The notes under the pieces: generated by a model
The model's database searches: none
What the model saw: only the letters and a program-made list of their open reading frames with translations
Told to the model about the DNA's origin: nothing
Assembly (NCBI GenBank): GCA_945884695.1
Contig: CAMCYO010000007.1
Coordinates: 40,735-104,734 of the forward strand
Reading direction: 5' to 3'
DNA: 64,000 nt
DNA from: Streptomyces griseus
Lineage (GTDB): Bacteria > Actinomycetota > Actinomycetes > Nanopelagicales > Nanopelagicaceae
Shown here: positions 27,369-39,101 of the stretch, piece by piece
Layout: each line of letters begins with the position of its first letter
Position numbering within the stretch: the first letter of the stretch is position 1
Translations under genes and position numbers: made by a program

Positions 27369-28688
27369 ATGGCAAATGTATGGTCTGCAAATGTTTCATT
27401 CTCAAATGGCGAACTTCATTTGAGTGGGATTTCAGCCACAGCGCTGGCAAAGGAATTTGGCACGCCAACTTTTTTTCTAGATGAAGAAGATTTTCGTACT
27501 CGCGCAACAGCATGGGGAAGTGCTCTTAAGAGTTCTTTTGGAGCGAATGCAGGAAATGTTTACTACGCGGGTAAAGCATTCTTGTGTGTTGAGGTAGCGC
27601 GCTGGGTAGCGCAATGTGGAATTGGACTCGATGTCTGCACGGGTGGAGAACTCGCTGTTGCAAAGGCAGCAAAATTTCCAGTCGAACGCATTGAATTTCA
27701 CGGAAACAATAAATCGGTTGCTGAAATCAACGAAGCGGTGCGCTTAGGAGTTGGCATGATTGTTGCCGATTCACTTTTCGAAATTGACCGCATAGCTAGT
27801 GCGGCTAAAGCCCAAGGCAAGAAGCAACGAATCTTGCTCCGCCTTACTCCCGGCATTGAGGCTCACACCCACGAGTCGATTGCTACTGCGCATGAGGATG
27901 TGAAGTTTGGATTCTCAATAGCAAGCGGATCTGCTTGGAATGCAGTTCTTGCCGTTCGCAAGCATCCAGAAATCGAGCTGCGAGGATTTCATAGCCATAT
28001 AGGTTCACAGATTTTATCAATGGATGCATTCGGTACTGCAGCAGATCGACTCATCGCTTTTCTTGCACGCTATCGCGATGAATTCAAGACCGAGTTGCCA
28101 GAGTTAGATCTTGGTGGAGGCTATGGGATTTCTTACCTAGAAAGTGATGAGCCGCTCCTGCCAGAAATAGTTTTGCCGTCATTGCACAAAGTGGTGCAAG
28201 AAGCATGTATTCGACATAACTTTGGAATGCCAAAAATTTCAATCGAGCCAGGAAGAGCAATCGTTGGACCAACAATGTTTACATTGTATGAAATTGGAAC
28301 AACGAAGAAAGTAGTTCTCGAATCCGGTGCAACGCGTAGTTACCTTTCAGTTGATGGCGGAATGAGCGATAACATTCGCACAAGTTTGTATGGTGCCGAA
28401 TACACAGCGGTAATTGCCAATCGCAAACCAACGGCTTCAACAACATCTTCGCGGGTGGTCGGCAAACATTGCGAAACTGGGGACATTGTAATTTCAGATA
28501 TTGCGCTCTCAGCAGATTGCGTTCCTGGAGATCTCTTAGCGATCCCTGCAACTGGGGCATATGGGCGAAGTATGGCTAGCAACTACAACCATGTACCAAG
28601 ACCGCCGGTTGTGGCGATTGCTAACGCGAAAGCGCGTGTAATTGTGCGACGAGAAACCGAGGCTGATCTTCTCGGCCTCGATGTGTGA
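27369..28688 (+). CDS. lysA: Diaminopimelate decarboxylase
   Basis: VYYAGKAFLC (PLP Lys), HSHIGSQI, EPGRAIVG, CETGDIV. Confidence 0.96.
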   Translation: MANVWSANVSFSNGELHLSGISATALAKEFGTPTFFLDEEDFRTRATAWGSALKSSFGANAGNVYYAGKAFLCVEVARWVAQCGIGLDVCTGGELAVAKAAKFPVERIEFHGNNKSVAEINEAVRLGVGMIVADSLFEIDRIASAAKAQGKKQRILLRLTPGIEAHTHESIATAHEDVKFGFSIASGSAWNAVLAVRKHPEIELRGFHSHIGSQILSMDAFGTAADRLIAFLARYRDEFKTELPELDLGGGYGISYLESDEPLLPEIVLPSLHKVVQEACIRHNFGMPKISIEPGRAIVGPTMFTLYEIGTTKKVVLESGATRSYLSVDGGMSDNIRTSLYGAEYTAVIANRKPTASTTSSRVVGKHCETGDIVISDIALSADCVPGDLLAIPATGAYGRSMASNYNHVPRPPVVAIANAKARVIVRRETEADLLGLDV

Positions 28689-28700
28689 AAGAGTAAGCAC

Positions 28701-29999
28701 ATGAATTCATCTTTGCCCGTCCTGAAAATTGGCATGTTGGGCTGTGGCGTGGTCGGAAGCCAAGTGGCCCGATTACTCAAAGATGATGCGCACGAACTTT
28801 CCACTCGTTCTGGTGCGCAACTTTTACTTTCAAAGATTGCAGTGCGCGATATTAAGTCGCAACGTGAAAAACTTGATTCAACACTTTTTACAACTGATGC
28901 TCAATCAGTTGTGACTAATCCAGAAATCGACATCATCATTGAAGTTATGGGTGGAATCGAACCTGCACGCGAGCTTATCCTTAAAGCTTTTGCTAATGGC
29001 AAATCAGTTGTAACTGCCAATAAAGCTCTTCTGGCAACTCATGGCTCTGATCTTTACAGCGCTGCTGATAAAGCTGGAGTTGATCTCTACTACGAAGCTG
29101 CCGTTGCAGGAGCAATTCCAATTTTGCGACCGCTACGAGAATCACTTGTAGGCGATCATGTAAAGCGGATTATGGGAATTGTTAACGGAACAACAAATTA
29201 TATTCTGACCAAGATGGATGAAGAGGGTCGCGCATTTAACGATGTGCTTGCTGAAGCTCAATCACTTGGGTACGCCGAATCTGATCCAACGGCCGACATT
29301 GAAGGATTTGATGCTTCGGCTAAAGCTGCAATTCTTGCAGGTCTGGCATTCCATACACGCGTAACGGCCGATGATGTCCATCGTGAAGGAATTACTTCCA
29401 TTACTGCAACTGATGTTGCGGTAGCAAAGTCTATGGACCACGTAATTAAACTCTTGGCAATTGCAGAATTAACACCTGATGACCAAATTTCTGTTCGTGT
29501 GCACCCAGCGCTCATTCCTAGAACACATCCACTTGCAGCCGTACGCGATGCGTTCAACGCAGTCTTTGTAGAAGCAGAATCTGCAGGAGAACTTATGTTC
29601 TACGGACGGGGAGCAGGTGGGTCACCTACTGCGAGTGCAATTCTTGGAGACTTAGTAGCCGTTGCTCGACACCGCGCTGTTGGAGCTTTGGGTCCACGTG
29701 AAAGTGATTATGCAGATCGAGCCATTGTGCCAATTGGACAGACAAAAACTAAATATCTGATTCGCCTCAATGTTGCCGATAAATCCGGTGTTTTAGCAGC
29801 TATCGCACAAGCTTTCGCTACTGAAAAAGTGTCGATTCAGACTGTTCGCCAAACTGGGCGTGGAGCCGAAGCAGAACTAATTATTGTTACTCACAATGCA
29901 ACCGAGGCTGCACTTTCATCAACTGTTAAACATTTAACTCAAATGGAAATGGTGCGTAGCGTTGAAAGCGTTATTCGAGTTGAGGGGTCTGGCCAATAA
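28701..29999 (+). CDS. hom: Homoserine dehydrogenase
   Basis: [40 protein letters not shown]-type motif, C-terminal ACT domain. Confidence 0.97.
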   Translation: MNSSLPVLKIGMLGCGVVGSQVARLLKDDAHELSTRSGAQLLLSKIAVRDIKSQREKLDSTLFTTDAQSVVTNPEIDIIIEVMGGIEPARELILKAFANGKSVVTANKALLATHGSDLYSAADKAGVDLYYEAAVAGAIPILRPLRESLVGDHVKRIMGIVNGTTNYILTKMDEEGRAFNDVLAEAQSLGYAESDPTADIEGFDASAKAAILAGLAFHTRVTADDVHREGITSITATDVAVAKSMDHVIKLLAIAELTPDDQISVRVHPALIPRTHPLAAVRDAFNAVFVEAESAGELMFYGRGAGGSPTASAILGDLVAVARHRAVGALGPRESDYADRAIVPIGQTKTKYLIRLNVADKSGVLAAIAQAFATEKVSIQTVRQTGRGAEAELIIVTHNATEAALSSTVKHLTQMEMVRSVESVIRVEGSGQ

Positions 30000-31087
30000 T
30001 GAAGAGCCTATTTGGAAAAAAAGGTTCTGGCGCACATCAATGGCGTGGAGTTATTGAGGAGTATCGAGATCGTTTGCCTGTTTCATCTAAGACTCCAGTA
30101 ATTACATTGCGTGAAGGTGGAACACCTCTCATTTATGCAACAAACCTTTCTACTCTTTTGAATAATGAAGTTTGGCTCAAATTTGAAGGAGCTAATCCAA
30201 CGGGATCATTTAAAGATCGTGGAATGACGATGGCTATATCAAAAGCGGCAGAAGATGGTGCTAAAGCCGTCATCTGCGCCTCTACTGGAAACACAAGTGC
30301 AAGCGCTTCGGCATATGCCGCAAAGGCGGGAATGATTTCTGCTGTTCTCATTCCCCAAGGCAAGATTGCAATGGGCAAATTATCGCAGGCAATTATTCAT
30401 GGTTCAAAAATCTTGCAAGTCGATGGAAATTTTGATAATTGCCTTAATCTGGCTCGTGAGCTATCAGAAAATTATCCTGTTGCACTAGTTAATTCAGTAA
30501 ATCCCTTTCGCATCGAAGGACAGAAGACGGCAGCATTTGAAGTTGTTGATTTTTTGGGTGAGGCACCAGATATTCATGCACTTCCAGTTGGCAATGCAGG
30601 CAATATCACTGCTTACTGGAAAGGTTATAGCGAGTATCGCAACGACTCAATTACTTCACGTCGTCCAAAGATGTGGGGATTTCAAGCTGCAGGCTCTGCC
30701 CCCATTGTTCTAGGTAAGATTGTTGAAAATCCTGAAACAATTGCAACTGCGATTCGAATTGGTAACCCAGCATCGTGGGAACAAGCAGTTTTGGCCCGGG
30801 ATGAATCAAGTGGATTAATTGATTCAGTAACGGATGAAGAGATTTTGAGTGCGTATCACTTGATAGCCAACAGAGAAGGCGTATTTGTTGAGCCATCTAG
30901 CGCAGCCGGCCTTGCAGGACTCATTAAATATCACGCTATGGGTAAGTTGCCTAAAGGTAAGCAAATCGTAATCACCGTAACTGGGCATGGACTTAAAGAT
31001 GTTGCGTGGGCACTCGATAGCGCTGCCGAGCCTGTAGTAGTTCCAGTTGATGCAAAAGTTGCCGCACAAGCACTTGGTTTGAATTAG
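29999..31087 (+). CDS. thrC: Threonine synthase
   Basis: [12 protein letters not shown] (PLP Lys); [20 protein letters not shown] overlaps the hom stop. Confidence 0.97.
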   Translation: MKSLFGKKGSGAHQWRGVIEEYRDRLPVSSKTPVITLREGGTPLIYATNLSTLLNNEVWLKFEGANPTGSFKDRGMTMAISKAAEDGAKAVICASTGNTSASASAYAAKAGMISAVLIPQGKIAMGKLSQAIIHGSKILQVDGNFDNCLNLARELSENYPVALVNSVNPFRIEGQKTAAFEVVDFLGEAPDIHALPVGNAGNITAYWKGYSEYRNDSITSRRPKMWGFQAAGSAPIVLGKIVENPETIATAIRIGNPASWEQAVLARDESSGLIDSVTDEEILSAYHLIANREGVFVEPSSAAGLAGLIKYHAMGKLPKGKQIVITVTGHGLKDVAWALDSAAEPVVVPVDAKVAAQALGLN

Positions 31088-31096
31088 GAGCGCGCC

Positions 31097-32029
31097 ATGG
31101 CTAAACCAACTTTTCGTGCAAATCCAATTCAGATCCACGTACCTGCAACGAGTGCAAATTTAGGACCAGGTTTTGATTGCCTTGGTTTAGCTCTTGGATT
31201 ACATGATCGCTACATTGCTCAAGTAATTGATGAAGCAAAACTTGATATTGATATTGCAGGTGAAGGCGCAGAGACATTACGACGCGATGAAAAGAATTTA
31301 CTAGTTAAAGCAATGTATGCAGGTTTTGATTTCATGGGTGGCAAACCACGAGGACTCTCAGTTCGCGCACTCAACGCAATTCCTCACGGTCGCGGACTCG
31401 GATCATCGGCTGGAGCAATTGTAGGTGGACTTGTTCTTGCTAGGGCCTTGGTTTTATCAGGTGATGAACGCATGGTCGATGAAGAGTTATTAAATATTGC
31501 ATCAAAAATGGAAGGGCATCCAGATAATGTTGCAGCAGCACTGTATGGCGGTGCAACCATTGCATGGCAAGAAGAGCGCCATGGTCATGCAGTTGCTCGC
31601 GCCGTTGCACTCAGCGTTGATTCGCGTATTACAGCCCTTGCTTTTATTCCAACTCATTCCGTAGCAACGGCAAAAGCAAGACGATTACTTCCTGAAACGA
31701 TTCCACATTCAGAGGCAGTTGCAAACTCAACAAGGTCAGCTCTTCTAGTTCATGCCTTAACAGCGCGACCAGATCTCCTTTTTGTTGCAACTGAGGATTT
31801 CTTGCATCAGAAATATCGTCAAGAAGTGATGCCAAAATCTTTTGCACTTGTTAATAAATTAAGAGGTGCAGGCGTTGCCGCATTTATATCTGGAGCTGGC
31901 CCTACAGTGCTTGTCTTGCACACAGGAGATCCCAAAGAAGTTGCCGAGTTGTCCCGAGTTGGAGGAGAGCAATTTGTAGCTCAAGAATTATTGATTTCCT
32001 CCACTGGAGCAACGGCAGTTTCAGCCTAA
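31097..32029 (+). CDS. thrB: Homoserine kinase (GHMP)
   Basis: VPATSANLGPGFDCLG; PHGRGLGSSAGAI. Confidence 0.97.
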   Translation: MAKPTFRANPIQIHVPATSANLGPGFDCLGLALGLHDRYIAQVIDEAKLDIDIAGEGAETLRRDEKNLLVKAMYAGFDFMGGKPRGLSVRALNAIPHGRGLGSSAGAIVGGLVLARALVLSGDERMVDEELLNIASKMEGHPDNVAAALYGGATIAWQEERHGHAVARAVALSVDSRITALAFIPTHSVATAKARRLLPETIPHSEAVANSTRSALLVHALTARPDLLFVATEDFLHQKYRQEVMPKSFALVNKLRGAGVAAFISGAGPTVLVLHTGDPKEVAELSRVGGEQFVAQELLISSTGATAVSA

Positions 32030-32040
32030 CTGCGCGGGGT

Positions 32041-32070
32041 TTGCCAGGTTTTAGCACCTAATGCTATGGT
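32041..32070 (+). promoter_or_regulatory. Candidate rho promoter
   Basis: TTGCCA - 18 bp - TATGGT in the thrB/rho intergenic region. Confidence 0.45.
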
Positions 32071-32160
32071 TATTCCATCTGAACGCCCAATGGCGAAAGA
32101 CAACTCAGATAACAATCACCAAAATTCACGGGATTTTTCCCATAACTGAAATGAAAATCA

Positions 32161-33702
32161 ATGACTGAAGTAACACCAGTACGTTCGAGCAGCCCCGAAC
32201 TGACATCCATGCTCCTACCCCAATTGCAAGAAGTAGCGAGCCAATTAGGAGTCGACGGCGCCGGCAAGATGAAGAAAGCTGCACTCGTGCAGGCCATTAG
32301 TGATTTACAAGCAGCAAATCGTGAATCATCTAAATTGGAGCGAGAAGCAAAGCGTGCAGAGAGAAATAACAACCGCAATAAAAAGCGTCAAGATACCGCA
32401 TCAGATGAATCTGACTCAAGCGATGACCGCCAAGAATCAAGAGGCGATGACCGAGGTTCAGATAGTTCAGACCGCAATCGTGGGCGCGATCGCAATCGTG
32501 GACGCGATCGCAATCGCGATCGTGGCAACCGCGAAGAACGCGAGCCAGTACTTTCAGAAGATGATGTTTTAGTACCTGTCGGTGGCCTTGTAGATATTTT
32601 GGAAAGTTATGCATTCATTAGAACTGGTGGCTACCTCCCAGGTCCAAACGATGTCTATATTTCATTGCAACAAGTGCGTAAGTACGGGCTCCGTAAAGGT
32701 GACGTCGTAACAGGTACCGTTCGCCAAGCTCGCGATGGTGAACGGAAAGAGAAATTTAATGCTCTCATTACCTTGGAAACTATTAACGGAATGGCCCCAG
32801 ATGAAGCGCGTAATCGCGTTGAATTCTCCAAGCTAGTCCCACTTTATCCGCAAGAGCGCTTGCGCCTTGAAACTGAGCCAAATATTTTGACTACACGAGT
32901 TATCGATTTGATTGCACCAATTGGTAAAGGACAACGAGGACTCATTGTTTCTCCACCAAAAGCTGGTAAAACAATGGTTTTGCAATCGATTGCTAATGCA
33001 ATTACAACTAATAACCCAGAGTGTCACTTAATGGTTGTACTTGTAGACGAGCGTCCTGAAGAAGTTACAGATATGCAACGTTCGGTCAAGGGCGAAGTTA
33101 TTGCTTCAACCTTTGATCGCCCAGCAGATGATCACACTACCGTTGCAGAACTTGCTATCGAGCGAGCAAAGCGATTAGTTGAACTCGGTCACGATGTTGT
33201 AGTACTTCTAGATTCGATTACTCGCCTTGGTCGCGCATATAACATTGCCGCTCCTGCAAGTGGTCGTATCCTTTCTGGAGGTGTTGATTCGGCCGCTCTC
33301 TACCCACCTAAGAAGTTTTTTGGTGCCGCTCGAAATATTGAAGATGGTGGATCACTAACAATTCTTGCAACGGCTTTGGTTGAAACAGGCTCTCGCATGG
33401 ATGAAGTTATTTTCGAAGAGTTTAAAGGAACGGGAAATATGGAACTTAAGCTTGATCGCCGTATGGCAGACAAGCGAATTTTCCCGGCAGTTGATGTTGA
33501 TGCCTCTGGTACTCGTAAAGAAGAAATTCTTATGGGAAGTGAAGAGCTAAATATTGTCTGGAAGTTGCGCCGAGTTCTTCATGCCCTTGAGCCACAACAA
33601 GCACTCGAACTTCTCTTAGAGAAGATGAAGGGCACAAAATCCAATGTGGAATTCTTGATGCAAATCCAGAAAACCACCGTAGGACCAGGCAACGAGGGCT
33701 AA
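32161..33702 (+). CDS. rho: Transcription termination factor Rho with RNA-binding-like disordered insertion
   Basis: [12 protein letters not shown] Walker [37 protein letters not shown] insert. Confidence 0.97.
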   Translation: MTEVTPVRSSSPELTSMLLPQLQEVASQLGVDGAGKMKKAALVQAISDLQAANRESSKLEREAKRAERNNNRNKKRQDTASDESDSSDDRQESRGDDRGSDSSDRNRGRDRNRGRDRNRDRGNREEREPVLSEDDVLVPVGGLVDILESYAFIRTGGYLPGPNDVYISLQQVRKYGLRKGDVVTGTVRQARDGERKEKFNALITLETINGMAPDEARNRVEFSKLVPLYPQERLRLETEPNILTTRVIDLIAPIGKGQRGLIVSPPKAGKTMVLQSIANAITTNNPECHLMVVLVDERPEEVTDMQRSVKGEVIASTFDRPADDHTTVAELAIERAKRLVELGHDVVVLLDSITRLGRAYNIAAPASGRILSGGVDSAALYPPKKFFGAARNIEDGGSLTILATALVETGSRMDEVIFEEFKGTGNMELKLDRRMADKRIFPAVDVDASGTRKEEILMGSEELNIVWKLRRVLHALEPQQALELLLEKMKGTKSNVEFLMQIQKTTVGPGNEG

Positions 33703-33768
33703 TCACGCCTATGAGTAAGACCGATTTCCGACAAGAGTAGCTGTACGGCTATTCTTGCCACGTTCAGA

Positions 33769-33804
33769 GCTGGTTCACGAAATTCCGCAAGGAAACGACC
33801 CAGC
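33769..33804 (+). promoter_or_regulatory. Candidate L31 (rpmE) leader hairpin
   Basis: GCTGG...TTCC-GCAA-GGAA...CCAGC nested stem with GNRA tetraloop about 20 nt upstream of rpmE. Confidence 0.45.
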
Positions 33805-33824
33805 ACTATTGAAAGGGAAAAGAA

Positions 33825-34040
33825 ATGAAGAAAGAGATTCATCCGCAATATGGTGAAACTAAAGTCACCTGCGGTTGTGGCGAAACTTTTACAACTCGCT
33901 CAACTGTATCTAGTGGTTCTATCTACGTTGAAGTGTGTTCTGTCTGCCACCCGTTCTACACAGGCAAGCAGCGCATTCTCGATACTGGTGGACGCGTTGC
34001 GAAGTTCGAAGAGCGTTTCGGAAAATCTGGCGTCAAGTAG
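33825..34040 (+). CDS. rpmE: 50S ribosomal protein L31
   Basis: [28 protein letters not shown]...[26 protein letters not shown]. Confidence 0.97.
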   Translation: MKKEIHPQYGETKVTCGCGETFTTRSTVSSGSIYVEVCSVCHPFYTGKQRILDTGGRVAKFEERFGKSGVK

Positions 34041-34045
34041 CTTTC

Positions 34046-34093
34046 TAAAAAGACCGCATTCGTTACTTCTGTAACGGCTGCGGTCTTTTTCTT
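34046..34093 (+). terminator. Rho-independent terminator after rpmE
   Basis: AAAAAGACCGCA-TTC-GTTAC-TTCT-GTAAC-GGC-TGCGGTCTTTTT. Confidence 0.88.
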
Positions 34094-34148
34094 TCCCAAT
34101 GTTGATTCAATGTTCGTGCATGTACACAAGGAAGCGAGGATAAGTGCG

Positions 34149-35234
34149 ATGAGTAACAATGATCGCTTTGCCCTTGCTCATGAACTCGTTAGCGAATATG
34201 CAGTTCTTGAGGCTCAAATGGCCGACCCAGATATTCACAATGATCAAGGAAGAGCGCGTCAACTTGGTCGCAGATATGCCCAACTTGGTCCGGTAGTTGC
34301 AGGTTTTCGTGAGTGGCGTTTAGCCGAAGATGATTTAGCAGCTGCGAAGGAATTAGCAGAAATAGACCCAGAGTTCGCATCCGAAATTGCTGGACTTGAA
34401 GAAGTGCGCGATGTTGCAGCTACAAAGCTGGAAGAACTTTTATTGCCTCGTGACCCAAACGATGACAGAGATGTTATTTTGGAAATCAAGGCTGGTGCTG
34501 GCGGAGATGAATCTGCACTATTTGCTGGGGACTTATTGCGTATGTATCTAAGGTATGCAGAAAAACAAGGGTGGAAAACGGAAGTTATTGATGCAACGGA
34601 AAGTGATCTTGGTGGGTATAAAGATATTTCAGTTGGCGTTAAGTCAAAGGGTGTTGCCGAACCAGGTAAATCCCCATATGCCCGTTTGAAATTTGAAGGC
34701 GGAGTACACCGTGTTCAACGAGTGCCAGAAACTGAATCTCAAGGCCGAATCCATACATCTGCTGCAGGTGTAATGGTTTTGCCAGAAGCAGAAGAAGTTG
34801 ATGTCGAGATTAACATGAATGACCTGCGCATAGATGTATATAGGTCAAGTGGGCCTGGTGGACAGAGCGTAAATACAACTGACTCCGCTGTAAGAATTAC
34901 TCACATTCCAACAGGGATTGTTGTCTCGTGCCAGAATGAAAAGAGCCAACTACAAAACAAGGAGTCAGCCCTACGAATTTTGCGTGCACGAATGCTCCTT
35001 GCTGCTCAAGAAGCTGCTCAAGAAGCTGCATCGGCTGAACGTAAAAGTCAAGTAAGAACTGTGGATCGCAGTGAGCGAATTCGTACATATAACTTTCCTG
35101 AAAACCGAATTAGTGATCACCGCGTAAATTTCAAATCAAATAACCTTGATGCCGTACTCAACGGTGAGTTAGACCCAATGATTCAAGCGTTATTGGATGC
35201 TGACAAGGCTGCCAAGTTGGCCTCGACAAAGTAA
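34149..35234 (+). CDS. prfA: Peptide chain release factor 1
   Basis: [23 protein letters not shown] motif. Start moved to ATG 34149. Confidence 0.97.
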   Translation: MSNNDRFALAHELVSEYAVLEAQMADPDIHNDQGRARQLGRRYAQLGPVVAGFREWRLAEDDLAAAKELAEIDPEFASEIAGLEEVRDVAATKLEELLLPRDPNDDRDVILEIKAGAGGDESALFAGDLLRMYLRYAEKQGWKTEVIDATESDLGGYKDISVGVKSKGVAEPGKSPYARLKFEGGVHRVQRVPETESQGRIHTSAAGVMVLPEAEEVDVEINMNDLRIDVYRSSGPGGQSVNTTDSAVRITHIPTGIVVSCQNEKSQLQNKESALRILRARMLLAAQEAAQEAASAERKSQVRTVDRSERIRTYNFPENRISDHRVNFKSNNLDAVLNGELDPMIQALLDADKAAKLASTK

Positions 35235-35247
35235 GGGCCAAGAAGCA

Positions 35248-36096
35248 ATGAATGTAAGAGAAGTTCTAAAGCCCGCTAAAGCTGAATTAGCTTTAGCGGG
35301 TTTCGAAGAAATTGATGCAGAGTATTTACTCGCCCACCTACTGGGCATTTCTCGTATGGAGTTACATCACCCACTGCGCGTGGAAAGTGCACTGAGCGCC
35401 TTTGAAGAGTCAGATGATTTAGCTTCTTTATATAAACATCTCATTAATCGCCGCCTAACTAATGAACCTATTCAATACATCACAGGGCTTGCCTATTTTG
35501 CCGATCTCACACTACAAGTTGGTCCGGGAGTGTTAATTCCTCGTCCTGAAACTGAATTGATGATTGACCGAATAGTTTCACATTTAAAAAACCTTGAAGG
35601 GCAATCGAGTGTTATTGACCTCGGCGCAGGTGCAGGCTCCCTTGCATTAGCTATAGCAACACAAGTTCCAAGCGCTCATGTCATTGCTGTAGAGATAGCC
35701 CCTGAAGCCATTTTTTGGCTCCGCAAAAACATTGAAGCAATTGGTGCTGATGTTCGAATTGTTGAAGAAGATGTAGAAACGGCCCTGCAGGGAGTCAAAG
35801 CGGATCTAATAATTGCTAACCCTCCTTATGTTCCAAATGATGAAAATATTCCAGCAGAGGTAAAAGAATTTGAACCTCATGTTGCACTTTTTGGGGGCCC
35901 AGATGGCATGGATGTGCCTCGGCGCTTTTACACTGCTGCCTCGCGCTTACTTAAATCAGGTGGTTTATTTATTTCCGAACATGGGGAAGAGCAAGGGCCT
36001 GCAGTGGCACAAGCACTTTTAAAAGATTTCCACGAGATAACTTTGCACAACGATCTCACTGATCGTCCTCGCTGGACATCGGCAATTAGGAATTAA
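35248..36096 (+). CDS. prmC: Release factor glutamine methyltransferase
   Basis: VLIPRPETE, DLGAGAGSLALA, IIANPPYVP. Start moved to ATG 35248. Confidence 0.95.
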   Translation: MNVREVLKPAKAELALAGFEEIDAEYLLAHLLGISRMELHHPLRVESALSAFEESDDLASLYKHLINRRLTNEPIQYITGLAYFADLTLQVGPGVLIPRPETELMIDRIVSHLKNLEGQSSVIDLGAGAGSLALAIATQVPSAHVIAVEIAPEAIFWLRKNIEAIGADVRIVEEDVETALQGVKADLIIANPPYVPNDENIPAEVKEFEPHVALFGGPDGMDVPRRFYTAASRLLKSGGLFISEHGEEQGPAVAQALLKDFHEITLHNDLTDRPRWTSAIRN

Positions 36097-36097
36097 T

Positions 36098-36724
36098 ATG
36101 AATGTCACTGTCGACCAAGCAACCGATTGGGTTCGCTCAGGTTATGTAGTTGTCGTGCCACTTGAGCATGGTTATGCATATGTAGTAGATGCCTTTAGCC
36201 ATGATGCAGTTCGGACTATGCATGTTCTGCGTGGAGTCAACCCAGGAGTAAGTGCGCAAGTTCTCATCGGAGGAATAAAGACCGCGCAAGGAATCGTTCG
36301 AGAGATATCTTCCGATACAAAAATATTGATGGAGAATTTTTGGCCAGGCTTACTTTCAATCAACATTGAACCAAATTCTGGATTGGCCTGGGATTTAGGC
36401 GATGATGGCGTGCTTGGCCAAATTTCAATTCGCGTGCCAACACCAACTTTTATTTCAGAACTACTCGCAAAGACTGGCCCATTGGCTACAGCGAGCATCT
36501 CAATGGCCGGTCAAGGAGCACTGCGCAAAGTTGATTCAATCCTCGAAAATAAATCTGAAATAATCCGAATTTGTGATGCGGGCGAACTCTCAGAAGGGCC
36601 ACTGTCGACGGTAATTTCTATTAATGGTGGAAAAATTTCAATGACCCGAGAAGGCGCTCTTTCCTATGAGGATTTGAGCGCAAAAGTAAGCGGAATTACA
36701 CGCCCAAGTGCGTCAAATTCCTAA
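36098..36724 (+). CDS. Sua5/YciO/YrdC-family threonylcarbamoyl-AMP synthase
   Basis: Follows prmC; VVVPLEHGYAYVVDAF, MENFWPGLLSIN, RVPTPTFISELL, SISMAGQGA. More divergent than usual family members. Confidence 0.78.
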   Translation: MNVTVDQATDWVRSGYVVVVPLEHGYAYVVDAFSHDAVRTMHVLRGVNPGVSAQVLIGGIKTAQGIVREISSDTKILMENFWPGLLSINIEPNSGLAWDLGDDGVLGQISIRVPTPTFISELLAKTGPLATASISMAGQGALRKVDSILENKSEIIRICDAGELSEGPLSTVISINGGKISMTREGALSYEDLSAKVSGITRPSASNS

Positions 36725-36745
36725 CTAGCGCCTAGGCTACATCTC

Positions 36746-38011
36746 ATGTCACCGACTCCCTTTTACGGACCAGATTTTGAACTCCTCTCCAAGCAAGATC
36801 CAGATATCGCAAAAGTTTTGCTCTCTGAATTAAAGCGTCAGCAAACAACTCTTCAACTCATTGCAAGTGAAAACTTTACTTCCCGTGCTGTATTGGCTGC
36901 TTTGGGTTCGACTCTTTCCAATAAATATGCGGAGGGCTATCCAGGAAAGCGCTATTACGGTGGCTGCGAAGAAGTTGACATTGCAGAAGAAATCGCCATC
37001 GATCGCGCCAAAACTTTATTTGGAGCAGAACATGCCAATGTGCAGCCACATTCTGGAGCAAGTGCAAACATTGCGGTATATGCAGCGTTTACGAAACCAG
37101 GAGATACCGTTCTTGCAATGTCATTGCCACATGGTGGACACCTGACTCACGGTTCTAAAGTTAACTTTTCTGGAAAATGGTTCAACATAGTTTCCTACGG
37201 TGTTCGCCAAGAGGATGAATTGATTGATTATGACGAGTTGCGAGATTTAGCAGTAAAGAACAAACCAAAGATGATTTGCTCTGGCGCAACCGCGTATCCA
37301 AGTCTTATTGATTTCAAGAAAGTAAGAGAGATATGCGATGAAGTTGGGGCAATTATGTGGGTTGATGCTGCCCACTTCATAGGTTTAGTTGCTGGAAAGG
37401 CGATTCCTTCCCCAGTTCCTTATGCCGATGTTGTCTCCTTCACCACTCATAAAGTCTTGCGTGGACCTCGTGGTGGCATGATTTTGAGTAAGGCAGAGCA
37501 TGCTCCCGCTATTGATAAGGCAGTATTTCCTGGCATGCAAGGCGGCCCGATTATGTCCGCTGTTGCTGGAAAGGCGATTGCACTCAAAGAATGTGCACAA
37601 CCTGCGTATCAGCAATATGCCAAGGACGTTATTGCCAATTGCAAAGTACTTGCTAAAAGCCTTGAAGATGAAGGAATGCGCGCTGTTTCGGGGGGTACCG
37701 AAACGCACCTCGCCCTCATCGATATCAGAAACACAAAAGTAAATGGAAAAGTAGCGGATGAACGCTGTGGCTTAGCGGGAATTGTCCTGAATAAAAATGC
37801 CATACCTTTTGATCCAGAATCTCCTGCAGTAACGAGCGGAATTCGTGTTGGATCAGCTGCTACCACTACACAAGGCATGGGAATAAATGAGATGAAATCA
37901 ATCGCATCCCTTATCGCGCGCGCAATTGCAACCGATAACGAGAAGACACTTTTAGCAATACGCGGAGAAGTTCAATCTCTCACTGCACGCTTTCCAATTT
38001 ACTCCGCCTAA
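36746..38011 (+). CDS. glyA: Serine hydroxymethyltransferase
   Basis: LIASENFTSRAVL, EGYPGKRYYGGCE, TTHKVLRGPRGGMIL. Confidence 0.97.
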   Translation: MSPTPFYGPDFELLSKQDPDIAKVLLSELKRQQTTLQLIASENFTSRAVLAALGSTLSNKYAEGYPGKRYYGGCEEVDIAEEIAIDRAKTLFGAEHANVQPHSGASANIAVYAAFTKPGDTVLAMSLPHGGHLTHGSKVNFSGKWFNIVSYGVRQEDELIDYDELRDLAVKNKPKMICSGATAYPSLIDFKKVREICDEVGAIMWVDAAHFIGLVAGKAIPSPVPYADVVSFTTHKVLRGPRGGMILSKAEHAPAIDKAVFPGMQGGPIMSAVAGKAIALKECAQPAYQQYAKDVIANCKVLAKSLEDEGMRAVSGGTETHLALIDIRNTKVNGKVADERCGLAGIVLNKNAIPFDPESPAVTSGIRVGSAATTTQGMGINEMKSIASLIARAIATDNEKTLLAIRGEVQSLTARFPIYSA

Positions 38012-38024
38012 TATCTAAAAATCC

Positions 38025-39101
38025 ATGCGCGAATATCTCACCACCACGTTAATAGCTGCAGTGCTCTGTTATTTGGTGACACCTTGGATAAAAATGCTTG
38101 CACAGAAATGTGGTGCGGTTGCAAATGTAAGAAGTCGAGATGTTCATACCTTACCAACGCCTAGATGGGGTGGTTTGGCAATGTGGCTCTCTATGTCTTT
38201 TACGCTTTTGATTGTGCAACACCTTGCACTAGTCGGAAAATCTTTTGGTCACGAGCTTCAAGGAATATATTTAGCCTCAACATTTATTATTGCTCTAGGA
38301 ATGGTCGATGATCGTTTTCAATTGGATGCACTAACAAAATTGGCTGGACAGGCATTAGCCGCCGGAATTTTGTTGCTCTATGGAATTCAAATTCTTTGGC
38401 TGCCGATTAATGGCGTAATCACATTGCCTCCGAGCATAGGGCAATTGCTAACTGTCATTATTGTCTTGGTTACTATCAACGCCGTTAATTTTATTGATGG
38501 CTTAGATGGACTTGCTTCGGGAATTATTGCTATTTCAAGTGCATCATTTTTTGCATTTGCATATCTTTTAGCGGTTGTTTATGGGTTCAGTCGTGCCGGA
38601 TCTCCGTCCCTTGTCACTGCAGTTATTATTGGTGTCTGCATTGGTTTTTTGCCCCATAACTATTTCCCCGCAAAAATATTTATGGGCGATTCTGGTTCGA
38701 TGTTTCTAGGCTTATTACTTGCCGCATCGGCAATAACCCTAACTGGACAAGTCGACGCAAACGCAATTTCTGCAGAAAACAGTGGGCCAACACTTTTGCC
38801 ATTGCTCCTGCCATTTGCAGTACTAGCTATTCCGTTGGCAGATCTATCTCTTGCAGTGATACGTAGACTTCGTTCAGGTAGATCTCCATTTACTCCTGAT
38901 AAGGAACATCTACACCATCGCTTATTAACTGCAGGTAATTCTCATCAGCGGACAGTATTGATCATGTATTTGTGGACTGCAACAGTTGCAGTTCCTGTCA
39001 CTGTTGCTGCCTTTGCGCCATTATGGATCGCTGGGATTGTTGCAATTTTTCTTGCAATACTTTCAGTAGTTTTTTCGAAAACAAAGAGGAGTCTTGTGTG
39101 A
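38025..39101 (+). CDS. Undecaprenyl-phosphate sugar-1-phosphate transferase (WecA/TagO/MraY superfamily)
   Basis: DVHTLPTPRWGG, VDDRFQLDALTKL, NAVNFIDGLDGLASG, FMGDSGSMFLG, HLHHRLL. Confidence 0.93.
   Translation: MREYLTTTLIAAVLCYLVTPWIKMLAQKCGAVANVRSRDVHTLPTPRWGGLAMWLSMSFTLLIVQHLALVGKSFGHELQGIYLASTFIIALGMVDDRFQLDALTKLAGQALAAGILLLYGIQILWLPINGVITLPPSIGQLLTVIIVLVTINAVNFIDGLDGLASGIIAISSASFFAFAYLLAVVYGFSRAGSPSLVTAVIIGVCIGFLPHNYFPAKIFMGDSGSMFLGLLLAASAITLTGQVDANAISAENSGPTLLPLLLPFAVLAIPLADLSLAVIRRLRSGRSPFTPDKEHLHHRLLTAGNSHQRTVLIMYLWTATVAVPVTVAAFAPLWIAGIVAIFLAILSVVFSKTKRSLV

Noticed and set aside
38972-39097. N-terminal extension of the AtpI-like ORF
   Set aside because: Cys/Ser-rich out-of-frame translation of the preceding gene; GTG 39098 overlapping the stop is the likely start.
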